Origin: Nematostella vectensis
Taxonomy: Eukaryota; Cnidaria; Anthozoa; Actiniaria; Edwardsiidae
Length of the DNA: 64,000 bases
Assembly: GCF_932526225.1 (NCBI RefSeq)
Contig: NC_064035.1
Coordinates: 12,778,566-12,842,565, forward strand
Reading direction: 5' to 3'
How positions within the stretch are numbered: position 1 is the stretch's first letter; every line of letters starts with the position of its first letter. This document shows positions 22,301 through 31,700 of this stretch, piece after piece. A model generated the notes under the pieces. The model was given only the letters and a program-made list of their open reading frames with translations. It did not search any database and had not been told where the DNA came from. Position numbers and translations under genes: made by a program.

Positions 22301-23096
22301 AAAATTTTTTGGATCCCCCTCAATTTTTTTCCTCCCCTACCCCCCTCTGTGTATTTAACGAACACTTCCTGGTTGTTGTTTATCAGCACAGCTATATTTA
22401 TCTTGGATAACAAGGGATCTAATAATAGTTAAAGTCCATATAACCTTTCAGAATTGATAGATTTGGTTAATTCTTTATATTTTCATCTTCCAAATGGTAT
22501 GTGGTTCGTATGGACCCTATAAAACGCAAGTTCACGCGAAGAACTCAAATTTGTAATATTAAGGTATTCGGAAACCTGGGCTACCTGTGCTATAATCTAT
22601 TGTGTAATCAAGAAAATGTGCTTAGCAAAGCAGATATTTCTAACACTAAAAAATGTGCACATTTAGCAGATCTAGAAAAAAAAATGTTGCAGGAATGATC
22701 GAAATCAACGTTCACAGAACATACGGTAAGTTGGATATGACTTTTGTCATTCTTTATAAGGAATATTTTCACCAAGCCAAAATTCAAAATGGCGGCTTAA
22801 GCGTAACTGTTGTTCGCTTGAATTCAAAGGAGGCAAGAGCGCAAAACACAAAGTAAGTAATTAAGTAGCAATCAAGTTACATTTGCATAAGTCGTCTTGT
22901 TTGATTGCTTAAACTGTCAATCAACCTTCGAAGGAGGTGAAACTCACCTTAAAATTGGTTCAAGGCAACCTTCACAAAATCTATGTCCGCACGGAGTTTG
23001 AACCGGGTGCTTTAGAGCATTTCCGCATACAGGGCAGCGGTATTTAGGGTCCAAAGGCTCGACAAAAAGCTCAGTTTGAAAACCCTCATCCTGCAT
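16387..23096 (-). CDS. TRAF-family signalling adaptor and probable E3 ligase, six coding exons, 546 residues
   Basis: Coding exons on the minus strand: 23096-22948, 20682-20529, 18974-18813, 18243-18091, 17656-17369 and 17121-16387. Every boundary has AG/GT signals and phases agree (2, then 0 throughout). Exons 1-2 together make a RING finger of the TRAF C3HC3D kind: Cys21, Cys24, Cys36, His38, Cys41, Cys44, Cys55, Asp58. Exons 2-4 hold TRAF-type zinc fingers (about 75-206). Exon 5 is mostly coiled coil (207-302), and it begins [13 protein letters not shown], typical of the family. Exon 6 ends the coiled coil and encodes the TRAF-C/MATH domain (about 393-540), with [25 protein letters not shown] and NIASGCPLF, closest in look to TRAF1/2/3/5. 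TRAFs trimerise under TNF-receptor or Toll-like receptors and pass signals to NF-kB and JNK through ubiquitination. Length fits (known members about 500-570). The first exon could also be replaced by the exon at 24842-25029. Confidence 0.93.
19203..20046. repeat. Inverted clusters of GTTACAGACGTTACA in a TRAF intron
   Basis: The 15-mer GTTACAGACGTTACA (or one-base variants) occurs on plus at about 19203, 19382, 19571 and 19592, and as its reverse complement at 19891 and 20032, with partial copies at 19871 and 20108. All lie in the intron between the first zinc-finger exon (18974) and exon 2 (20529). The plus copies come first and the minus copies later, as in an element with multiple subterminal inverted repeats. 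There is no coding frame inside. Confidence 0.7.
20860..21178 (-). mobile_element. tRNA-derived SINE
   Basis: On the minus strand a tRNA-like head has an A-box-like GTGGCCTAATG and a B-box-like GTTTCGAATCC about 45 bp later, then a non-tRNA body (GTGAGTTGATGTTATTCTCC). No cloverleaf can be drawn with a matching acceptor stem, so this is a SINE and not a tRNA gene. It lies in the long first intron of the TRAF gene. Confidence 0.6.
21246..21668 (+). pseudogene. LINE reverse-transcriptase C-terminal fragment
   Basis: The translated plus strand carries remnants typical of the end of non-LTR (jockey/CR1-like) ORF2: a [10 protein letters not shown]-like piece near 21300, then [17 protein letters not shown] and [16 protein letters not shown], ending at the stop near 21667. 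Stops and frame changes break it, so it is dead. It lies in the TRAF first intron. Confidence 0.65.
21669..22947. other. TRAF intron 1, distal part
   Basis: AT-rich intronic sequence. A C/T-rich stretch with several CCCCCCTT runs lies at about 22240-22345 and resembles the interior of a decayed MITE. No exon recognised. Confidence 0.5.
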
Positions 23097-23483
23097 TGCC
23101 TTACGAGTCTGGGAAGTTCAACCGTTTGACTCTGGTACCAGTAAAGTTTTACTTTCCCACCCTAGTCAGCGGAGCACTGGGAACGAGTAGACGAGCTCAA
23201 AATTTATCCGCAGCATTTGTTGTTACTTGCAACAGTTGTTACTGTAACAATTTTACATGTGCTGCTAAGATGATTAATGCATTAAAAGGCGTCGCATTAC
23301 GCATGATCCAGGTTATAATCTCAGATCTAAATCTTATCAGAGGCCTACTAATAGGAGTCGTTTCAACGAGTTCGTTACTGTTAAATATGCTAATTACATT
23401 TGATTAATTGTAGTTTATTGTAGTGCTTACTTGTATCTCTGACTCACCTGTAATCCAGTCTATACTGCGAAAGGTTGAATTAA

Positions 23484-23488
<5 letters not shown>

Positions 23489-23553
<65 letters not shown>

Positions 23554-23731
23554 GTTATTGTTATTGTTATTGTTATTGTTATTGTTATTGTTATTGTTAT
23601 TGTTATTGTTATTGTTATTGTTATTGTTATTGTTATTGTTATTGTTATTGTTATTGTTATTGTTATTGTTATTGTTATTGTTATTGTTATTGTTATTGTT
23701 ATTGTTATTGTTATTGTTATTGTTATTGTTA

Positions 23732-23773
<42 letters not shown>
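23489..23773. repeat. ATT / ATTGTT microsatellite
   Basis: Pure (ATT)n at both ends with a central (ATTGTT)n block, about 285 bp in total. The poly-Leu and poly-Asn frames across it are artefacts of the trinucleotide period. It lies upstream of the TRAF proximal first exon. Confidence 0.97.
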
Positions 23774-23774
<1 letters not shown>

Positions 23775-23899
23775 GATGTCTACATAGAGAAGTATGTACA
23801 ATGGCTGCACTAGCCATCAGCATTTTGGCTTTCCAAGAAGGTAACGAGTCCAAACGGCTGCGTGGACTTAAAATTTCTAGGCTAGGATAAGTGATCTCT

Positions 23900-24231
23900 C
23901 AGGCCCGTAGCCAGGTTCGGACGAACCCCCCCACCCGACTTGAAGGTCCGCTCAGAGTAAACAAAAAATATATATAACGTTTGGCTGGATATACCGTGCA
24001 CATCAATATGTCTTTAAAATGACTATAAAAATCTTTTTATAATAATCATCTTTATTATTATCGCTATATGTTAAAAAGCACTCTGTTAATAACATTTTAA
24101 ATAAAAGATTGAATTTATTTGAAGTATTGATTGCCTAATGTAATAAGGCGAGGAGAGGGGTATACCAGAAATTTGGTCCGCTCAAATGGAAAAAACGAAC
24201 CAACCCGCTCAAAATCCTTGCTACAGGCCTG
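23900..24231. mobile_element. MITE with CAGGCCCGTAGC-type ends, TCTCT flanks
   Basis: The left end CAGGCCCGTAGCCAGG and right end CCTTGCTACAGGCCTG are imperfect inverted repeats 332 bp apart, and TCTCT borders both sides as a candidate 5-bp target duplication. Inside, GGTCCGCTCA is repeated in inverted sense nearer the right end. There is no coding capacity. The ends resemble those of the elements at 39613 and 50676. Confidence 0.65.
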
Positions 24232-24347
24232 TCTCTAATGTCTTATTAGTACTTAAAGAAACACGTAGTCTTTCCTGAACTGGTCATATTTGCTCCTCCA
24301 GCGAGCTCTGTGTCGACCTTGTAACCGCCGCCCGGTAAATGACTCTC

Positions 24348-24505
24348 GACCCCAGTAGCGGATCTATGGAAGGGTTAAGGGGGTCCACCCCCCCCCCCTT
24401 TGGGCTGCCAGAAAGTCATAATTAAAAAAAAATTACCCTCTCCCTCCTTCGTCACTGAGCCAAATTCCCCTTTAGCGAAAAGCTAGACCCGCCCCTGGAC
24501 CCCAG
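24348..24505. mobile_element. Short hAT-like MITE, GACCCCAG direct repeats
   Basis: The left end CAGTAGCGGATCTA and right end TAGACCCGCCCCTG are inverted repeats of the common hAT type (CAGGGGCGG...). GACCCCAG occurs at both borders (24348-24355 and 24498-24505), an 8-bp candidate target duplication that overlaps the left CAG. A poly(C) run lies inside. Confidence 0.6.
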
Positions 24506-24678
24506 CGGTCCTCTCTTCGTGCCTGATGGCATATACTGCCTCCACCCCTCTCTATTTGCTTCTTCTTTTTTTCCATTCCCCACTACAAATTCTGGATCTG
24601 AGCTGTGGTTTAAAGCACTTCGTTCGAGTCGAAGTCGCCCTGCAGTTTTTTTTGCCGATGAAGTTTAACTGAGGCAAA

Positions 24679-24737
24679 CCGGCTATGCCATGCTGACGAG
24701 TCCTAATAAGGACGAAACAGCCGTCTATGGTTGCCGA
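24679..24737 (+). ncRNA. Type I hammerhead ribozyme motif
   Basis: The conserved core CTGACGA (24693-24699) is followed by stem II GTCC/GGAC with loop TAATAA, then GAA (24714-24716), a minimal stem III (AC/GT, loop AGCC) and the cleavage triplet GTC (24723-24725). Stem I closes as GCCATG (24687-24692) with TATGGT (24726-24731) using two G-U pairs, plus an outer CGGC/GCCG helix (24680-24683 with 24733-24736) across an internal loop. All core bases of the hammerhead consensus are present. Type I hammerheads with tiny stem III are known from animal retroelements, notably Penelope-like elements. It is on plus, antisense to TRAF, between the two alternative first exons. Confidence 0.85.
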
Positions 24738-24841
24738 ACTGCACGGGTAATAGACTGTGCTAGCGTTCCGTCTTGGCCCGACTGGTGCCAATGTGTGTAT
24801 GCTAGTGTGCTTCTAAAGTCCACAAAGAAATATTCACTTAC

Positions 24842-25029
24842 CTAAGGGAGAGCTCAAAACAGCTCTCGCAGATCCTGTGGCCGCATGTCGTCTGTAGTGG
24901 TTCTTGTAACACATGTTTGCAAATTGTACAACGAAATCGCTCATCCAATAACTTTTCAAACTGAACATAGAATTCTCCGAACTTGGAGTACAAGGTTCTC
25001 TTTTTCTCGAGTTCTTCCCAAGATGCCAT
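24842..25029 (-). CDS. Alternative first coding exon of the TRAF gene (second half-RING)
   Basis: ATG at 25029 opens 62 codons plus two bases, ending at the donor CTTAG|GTAAGT (24842/24841). It encodes a leader, MASWEELEKKRTLYSKFGEF and on, then Cys34, Cys37, Cys49, His51, Cys54, Cys57. The phase (2) and the spacing to the next Cys are the same as in the first exon at 22948-23096. Spliced to the shared exon at 20682 it would place Cys68 and Asp71 exactly as in a complete TRAF RING. No other TRAF exons lie between 23.1 and 24.8 kb, so it has no separate gene to belong to inside this window. Joining it in series with the 23.1-kb exon would break the frame, so I infer mutually exclusive first exons driven by separate promoters. 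It could also be a fragment of a decayed paralogue. Confidence 0.75.
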
Positions 25030-25951
25030 TTACGATTTCTGTAAAACTTTGTACCGGAGCTTTTGGAATTCTTAAGTAAAAATAACAAAGTAGAAAATAA
25101 AACTATGTTGTACATATTAAGTGAATAAAGTCTGAACAGCAAAATATTTTGCAAGTCGTCGTCATTTCAGAAGTTTCACGTGCCTCGGTTCCTCGCTACG
25201 GAACAGAAGTGCTTCTTATACTCATTATTCTATTTTCTATGATGACCCTTGGGGAACCCCCGCTTTTTCAAGATGCGACCCGCTTGGCTGAAAGCATAAC
25301 AGATATTGAAGGGAAATTTCCCTTCAAAAATGACTTGCTAAGCAGATTTTTTTAATGATTAGTACAAGTGATATAGAAATCAAGGTGATTGAGACTGCTC
25401 CGGTCTAAACACTGTACAAGGCCTATCTGCTCGCATAGCAGAGGATTTAGAGATCGTTTTTCTTCTTTTACATTTAGCGTCTTTTTGCCCGATCCCAGTG
25501 ATTCAGCGGACACAAACAAACGAGAACGCAAAAGAACAGAGACGCGACCCGGATAAGAGAACTGATACTAGAAACGAACAGGAAGAAAGCTCTGCTAGCA
25601 GGGTGGCCTCTTCGAGGTTTGATGCAGGTAATACTGTATTGTGATAAGATCCCAGTGCTACGGCCAATACAACTGCGCTTAACTTCATGTTTTGAGTTCG
25701 TGATCTGAATGATGTGTACTTGTCAAGGATAAATTCCCTATCGCCGTGTGCGTGCCGCCAGGCCGGAAGTTTCTTTGTCAAGATCGAGTGAGGTCACTGA
25801 TTACGGTCAAGGGAAAATTCCCTTTTTAAGATTTTTTATTTGAGCAACTCGCGTGACCATCAAGAAGTAACCAATCAGGATGCAAGAATCGCAGTTATAA
25901 TGACAGCTGGTGGCATGCGTTTGGCCGTAGACTCGATTAGTATTTGTCTGG
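25030..25951. other. Upstream flank of the TRAF distal first exon
   Basis: Probably contains the distal TRAF promoter. A minus frame at 25688-25503 would give 61 residues starting with a signal-peptide-like MKLSAVVLAVALGS, but it has no second line of evidence and I do not call it a gene. Confidence 0.4.
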
Positions 25952-26393
25952 CCACCCCCGGGCTCGATTTTGCAATTATAATCAGAACACTGCCACGCTA
26001 GCAGTCACAAATTACAAGTCTCCTGCAAAATTGCATATTGAAATAAAACAATTTTGCACAGGTAACAAGACAGTTGTGCAAAGAGATTAATGAATTAGTG
26101 ATTTGCTGTCCACTTTTTTCGGTCCAAAAATTTAAATTTTGTGCTATCCATAATACAACGCATCTGCATAAATTATTCTTTTGCGAAAGAATATTCTTTT
26201 ACGATAGATAGAAGAATTTTAGTTGAACAACTCTAGGAATGATATTTGATTTGGTTTATAATATAAAAATTTGAATTTAGCGCCTAGAGCAATTGTCCTG
26301 ACAGGTTGACTCATTGACGGCTGATTGATAACTGATTGTTCTTGAGCCCGGGGTTGGGAGGAGCTTTCCTTTATAGCGAAACTTCGTGTTTAA
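25952..26393. mobile_element. TTAA-type MITE, copy 1 (left end truncated)
   Basis: Collinear with the element at 48730-49253. They share GGGCTCGA near the left, AATCAGAACACTGC, GCTAGCAGTCACAAATTA, GGTAACAAGACAGTTGTG, AGTGATTTGCTGTCCA, CAACTCTAGGAAT and the right end GGGAGGAGCTTTCC through CGTGTTTAA. The right TTAA (26390-26393) is intact. The outer ~40 bp of the left terminal repeat are missing or unrecognisable. Confidence 0.75.
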
Positions 26394-27446
26394 TATATTA
26401 GGTGAATTCGAAGTAAATCCATAAATCCGGAATCGTCAGATTCGTATAGACGGGGGATAAGGATTCGTTTACGCTTCGTGGGGACGGAGCACTTTTTGAT
26501 TAAAAGTTTGGGTTCATCCGATTCCGTAGTATTGTGAAGACAGGGTCCTATATTGGGGCGGGGGGGGGGGGGGGGGGGGCTGAAATCCTGGGAGTTGTAA
26601 AAGGAGAGAAACCGAAAAATAAATTACACTGCAAGCGTGGCTCTGACTCAAAACCCCTCTCGGTGTTAAATGAACACTGCCTAAACAGGCAACAGGGTGT
26701 TTCCAGAGCCTCGGATCCCCCGTCAGGACACGCGCCTGTTCTTGCACTCCTTGTTAGCTGGTTAGGTGAAATAGACGAATACCAAGAAAGAGCATGCTCT
26801 ACGAAGTCTCTGTGGCTAAACAGCTCGGATAACAGCACTCAGAGCTGCGTTGTGTCTATGGCAATGTACTTTGTCTTTGCAAGTGCACTACCTCCCTTTG
26901 TTATGTGCTGGACGCTTTCGGTGCCTTTCCCACACCTGCCGCATTTGATGTCTCCGGCGTTACTCGTCTTTGTCATGTACTCTTGGTACACCTTAGTTTG
27001 GAGGGCCGTGGGGAGTGTCTAATTTTTTTTTTTGCTCGATTTTTTCCCAGACAATTTTGCTGCTCGTTTTTTTTTTCCCAAAGGATGTGGTGATTTTTTC
27101 TGCCAGTCTTTACTTGCTCGATGGTCCGTCCTTAGAACAATTTTAAGCCCCTTGTCCTCCCATCTTTCCTCGAGCAGCTTGCCTTGCCATTTCTTTTTTC
27201 TGACCGACAGGCTAGTATTTTGCGTAGCCGATTTGCACCATAGAAAATGGCGGCGACAGGAGCGATGACTTTTTAGTTTTATGATGAGCAAATATTTTGT
27301 ATTGTAGCCTACTTGTAGGCTTTGATAGTTTTTCCGGCACGAAAATTACAGAGAAAACTCCCACAAACCAGCGTATACATTTAAAACCAAATTTTATTAT
27401 TGCTGCTACAAACTTTTAGTTACTTAAAATAATCAAGATAGAATTT
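26394..27446. other. Unassigned stretch with a G homopolymer
   Basis: A G run of about 22 lies at 26558-26579. The GC-richer part, 26690-27022, has a plus frame ending at 27022 whose last ~80 residues include two hydrophobic segments (VSMAMYFVFASALPPFVMCW and PALLVFVMYSWYTLVW). It could be the decayed 3' end of a membrane-protein gene. No start or splice site is convincing. Confidence 0.35.
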
Positions 27447-28575
27447 ATGAGCACACCCTCCCAACCCTATCCACCCAACAGTATTTGCACCTCCCAGGAA
27501 CACCAGCTTCAGATAGACCAGGGGGTGCAAGAACTGCTTTCAAAGAAGGCAGTTCACTTTCTCCCAGAATACCAACGGAATCTGCCAGGGTTTCTCAGCA
27601 CACTTTTTGTAGTACCCAAAAAGGGTGGAGGTCTAAGACCAGTCATAAACTTAAAACCACTCAATCAGTTGATACCATACGAACATTTCAAAATGGAGTC
27701 AGTTCTGATGCTGAAAGATCTTTTAACAAAAGCAAAACTAGACTTAAAGGATGCTTACCTGACAGAACCCATAGACAGGGATTACCAGAGGTTCCTACGC
27801 TTCCTGTGGAAGGATTCAATCCTAGAGTTCTCTTTCCTCCCATTTGGGTTAGCCAGTAGTCTAAGGGTATTTACAAAATACTAAAACCAGTTGCGGCCCT
27901 CCTACAAAGGGGAATCCGACTCATAGCATACCTGGACGACATTCGTTTAGTAGCAAACTCAGAACACAAACTCCATCAACATGTCTCTATGACAGTAAAC
28001 CTCTTGGAAGAACTGGGGTTCATAATAAATTATCAGAGGTCATACTTGACTCCATCCAAACAAATAGAGTTCCTAGGTTTTCATGTCAACTCAGAAACTC
28101 TCTCCCTGAGCTTACCAAGGGACAAAGTAAGGAAGATCAAACAAAGATGTCAACAGCTTATAGACAACCCTCAAACAACAGTAAGGGAGTTATCAAAATT
28201 CCTGGGCCTCCTATCCTCTTCCATTCAAGCAGTCTTCCCTGCACTTCTCCACTACTGTTACATCCAAGAGGCAAAGAGCAAGGCTTTGCGGACTCTACAG
28301 TCCTACGAAGCAACAGTTTTGAAAAACCAAGATGCTTTACAGGAGGTAACATGGTGGAGGGACAATCTCTTAGCGTGGACCGGGAAAGCCTTACTTCAGA
28401 ACCCTACCGACTTAGTGATAGAGACAGATGCCACCACTGCTCTGCCACCAAAACCATCTATCTTCAATTCAAATCTCTTTTAACACAAAACAATATCACT
28501 CTTCCAAACATGACTTATCAAAATATTATTTTGGGATCTGACTCAACACCCAGTGATGTCCTCGCTTATTTTTAA
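27447..28575 (+). pseudogene. DIRS-like retrotransposon reverse transcriptase / RNase H remnant
   Basis: The plus-strand frame 27447-27884 holds FVVPKKGGGLRPVINLKPLN, a KLDLKDAYL motif and the end FSFLPFGLAS. After a frameshift near 27885 the frame ending at 28483 holds the catalytic YLDD (27929-27940), LGFIINYQRS, LTPSKQIEFLGF and KFLGLLSS, then the start of RNase H (DLVIETDAT). This order and wording match DIRS-type elements. Frame loss, truncation of RNase H and absence of a tyrosine recombinase show that it is dead. Its right edge lies about 170 bp from the start of the giant tetranucleotide array. Confidence 0.8.
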
Positions 28576-28741
28576 CCTTTTTGTATATAAAGTGAGACAA
28601 TACCCTTGTCTTTTGAATCTACAGCAGCTTTTAGTAAGAATTAAAGAATACGAACGATTGGAAAGAATTTTTTTCTTTTCTGTTTGTAGTCGTTCTTGCG
28701 TCCCTCTGCTTTTCCTTTTGCTCACACTAGGGATGATGGGT

Positions 28742-31700
28742 TAGATAGATAGATAGATAGGTAGGTAGATAGATAGATAGGTAGGTAGGTAGGTAGGTAG
28801 GTAGGTAGGTAGGTAGGTAGGTAGGTAGGTAGGTAGGTAGGTAGGTAGGTAGGTAGGTAGGTAGGTAGGTAGGTAGGTAGGTAGGTAGGTAGGTAGGTAG
28901 GTAGGTAGGTAGGTAGGTAGGTAGGTAGGTAGGTAGGTAGGTAGGTAGGTAGGTAGGTAGGTAGGTAGGTAGGTAGGTAGGTAGGTAGGTAGGTAGGTAG
29001 GTAGGTAGGTAGGTAGGTAGGTAGGTAGGTAGGTAGGTAGGTAGGTAGGTAGGTAGGTAGGTAGGTAGGTAGGTAGGTAGGTAGGTAGGTAGGTAGGTAG
29101 GTAGGTAGGTAGGTAGGTAGGTAGGTAGGTAGGTAGGTAGGTAGGTAGGTAGGTAGGTAGGTAGGTAGGTAGGTAGGTAGGTAGGTAGGTAGGTAGGTAG
29201 GTAGGTAGGTAGGTAGGTAGGTAGGTAGGTAGGTAGGTAGGTAGGTAGGTAGGTAGGTAGGTAGGTAGGTAGGTAGGTAGGTAGGTAGGTAGGTAGGTAG
29301 GTAGGTAGGTAGGTAGGTAGGTAGGTAGGTAGGTAGGTAGGTAGGTAGGTAGGTAGGTAGGTAGGTAGGTAGGTAGGTAGGTAGGTAGGTAGGTAGGTAG
29401 GTAGGTAGGTAGGTAGGTAGGTAGGTAGGTAGGTAGGTAGGTAGGTAGGTAGGTAGGTAGGTAGGTAGGTAGGTAGGTAGGTAGGTAGGTAGGTAGGTAG
29501 GTAGGTAGGTAGGTAGGTAGGTAGGTAGGTAGGTAGGTAGGTAGGTAGGTAGGTAGGTAGGTAGGTAGGTAGGTAGGTAGGTAGGTAGGTAGGTAGGTAG
29601 GTAGGTAGGTAGGTAGGTAGGTAGGTAGGTAGGTAGGTAGGTAGGTAGGTAGGTAGGTAGGTAGGTAGGTAGGTAGGTAGGTAGGTAGGTAGGTAGGTAG
29701 GTAGGTAGGTAGGTAGGTAGGTAGGTAGGTAGGTAGGTAGGTAGGTAGGTAGGTAGGTAGGTAGGTAGGTAGGTAGGTAGGTAGGTAGGTAGGTAGGTAG
29801 GTAGGTAGGTAGGTAGGTAGGTAGGTAGGTAGGTAGGTAGGTAGGTAGGTAGGTAGGTAGGTAGGTAGGTAGGTAGGTAGGTAGGTAGGTAGGTAGGTAG
29901 GTAGGTAGGTAGGTAGGTAGGTAGGTAGGTAGGTAGGTAGGTAGGTAGGTAGGTAGGTAGGTAGGTAGGTAGGTAGGTAGGTAGGTAGGTAGGTAGGTAG
30001 GTAGGTAGGTAGGTAGGTAGGTAGGTAGGTAGGTAGGTAGGTAGGTAGGTAGGTAGGTAGGTAGGTAGGTAGGTAGGTAGGTAGGTAGGTAGGTAGGTAG
30101 GTAGGTAGGTAGGTAGGTAGGTAGGTAGGTAGGTAGGTAGGTAGGTAGGTAGGTAGGTAGGTAGGTAGGTAGGTAGGTAGGTAGGTAGGTAGGTAGGTAG
30201 GTAGGTAGGTAGGTAGGTAGGTAGGTAGGTAGGTAGGTAGGTAGGTAGGTAGGTAGGTAGGTAGGTAGGTAGGTAGGTAGGTAGGTAGGTAGGTAGGTAG
30301 GTAGGTAGGTAGGTAGGTAGGTAGGTAGGTAGGTAGGTAGGTAGGTAGGTAGGTAGGTAGGTAGGTAGGTAGGTAGGTAGGTAGGTAGGTAGGTAGGTAG
30401 GTAGGTAGGTAGGTAGGTAGGTAGGTAGGTAGGTAGGTAGGTAGGTAGGTAGGTAGGTAGGTAGGTAGGTAGGTAGGTAGGTAGGTAGGTAGGTAGGTAG
30501 GTAGGTAGGTAGGTAGGTAGGTAGGTAGGTAGGTAGGTAGGTAGGTAGGTAGGTAGGTAGGTAGGTAGGTAGGTAGGTAGGTAGGTAGGTAGGTAGGTAG
30601 GTAGGTAGGTAGGTAGGTAGGTGTAGGTAGGTAGGTAGGTAGGTAGGTAGGTAGGTAGGTAGGTAGGTAGGTAGGTAGGTAGGTAGGTAGGTAGGTAGGT
30701 AGGTAGGTAGGTAGGTAGGTAGGTAGGTAGGTAGGTAGGTAGGTAGGTAGGTAGGTAGGTAGGTAGGTAGGTAGGTAGGTAGGTAGGTAGGTAGGTAGGT
30801 AGGTAGGTAGGTAGGTAGGTAGGTAGGTAGGTAGGTAGGTAGGTAGGTAGGTAGGTAGGTAGGTAGGTAGGTAGGTAGGTAGGTAGGTAGGTAGGTAGGT
30901 AGGTAGGTAGGTAGGTAGGTAGGTAGGTAGGTAGGTAGGTAGGTAGGTAGGTAGGTAGGTAGGTAGGTAGGTAGGTAGGGTAGGTAGGTAGGTAGGTAGG
31001 TAGGTAGGTAGGTAGGTAGGTAGGTAGGTAGGTAGGTAGGTAGGTAGGTAGGTAGGTAGGTAGGTAGGTAGGTAGGTAGGTAGGTAGGTAGGTAGGTAGG
31101 TAGGTAGGTAGGTAGGTAGGTAGGTAGGTAGGTAGGTAGGTAGGTAGGTAGGTAGGTAGGTAGGTAGGTAGGTAGGTAGGTAGGTAGGTAGGTAGGTAGG
31201 TAGGTAGGTAGGTAGGTAGGTAGGTAGGTAGGTAGGTAGGTAGGTAGGTAGGTAGGTAGGTAGGTAGGTAGGTAGGTAGGTAGGTAGGTAGGTAGGTAGG
31301 TAGGTAGGTAGGTAGGTAGGTAGGTAGGTAGGTAGGTAGGTAGGTAGGTAGGTAGGTAGGTAGGTAGGTAGGTAGGTAGGTAGGTAGGTAGGTAGGTAGG
31401 TAGGTAGGTAGGTAGGTAGGTAGGTAGGTAGGTAGGTAGGTAGGTAGGTAGGTAGGTAGGTAGGTAGGTAGGTAGGTAGGTAGGTAGGTAGGTAGGTAGG
31501 TAGGTAGGTAGGTAGGTAGGTAGGTAGGTAGGTAGGTAGGTAGGTAGGTAGGTAGGTAGGTAGGTAGGTAGGTAGGTAGGTAGGTAGGTAGGTAGGTAGG
31601 TAGGTAGGTAGGTAGGTAGGTAGGTAGGTAGGTAGGTAGGTAGGTAGGTAGGTAGGTAGGTAGGTAGGTAGGTAGGTAGGTAGGTAGGTAGGTAGGTAGG

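Noticed and set aside
23404-23890. Poly-Leu, poly-Asn and Ile/Thr frames
   Set aside because: These are translations of the ATT/ATTGTT microsatellite in different frames.
26534-27022. 162-codon frame starting before a poly(G) run
   Set aside because: The start part is homopolymer-derived. Only the last ~80 residues look protein-like and there is no splice site, start or known domain. It is mentioned as a possible decayed exon only.
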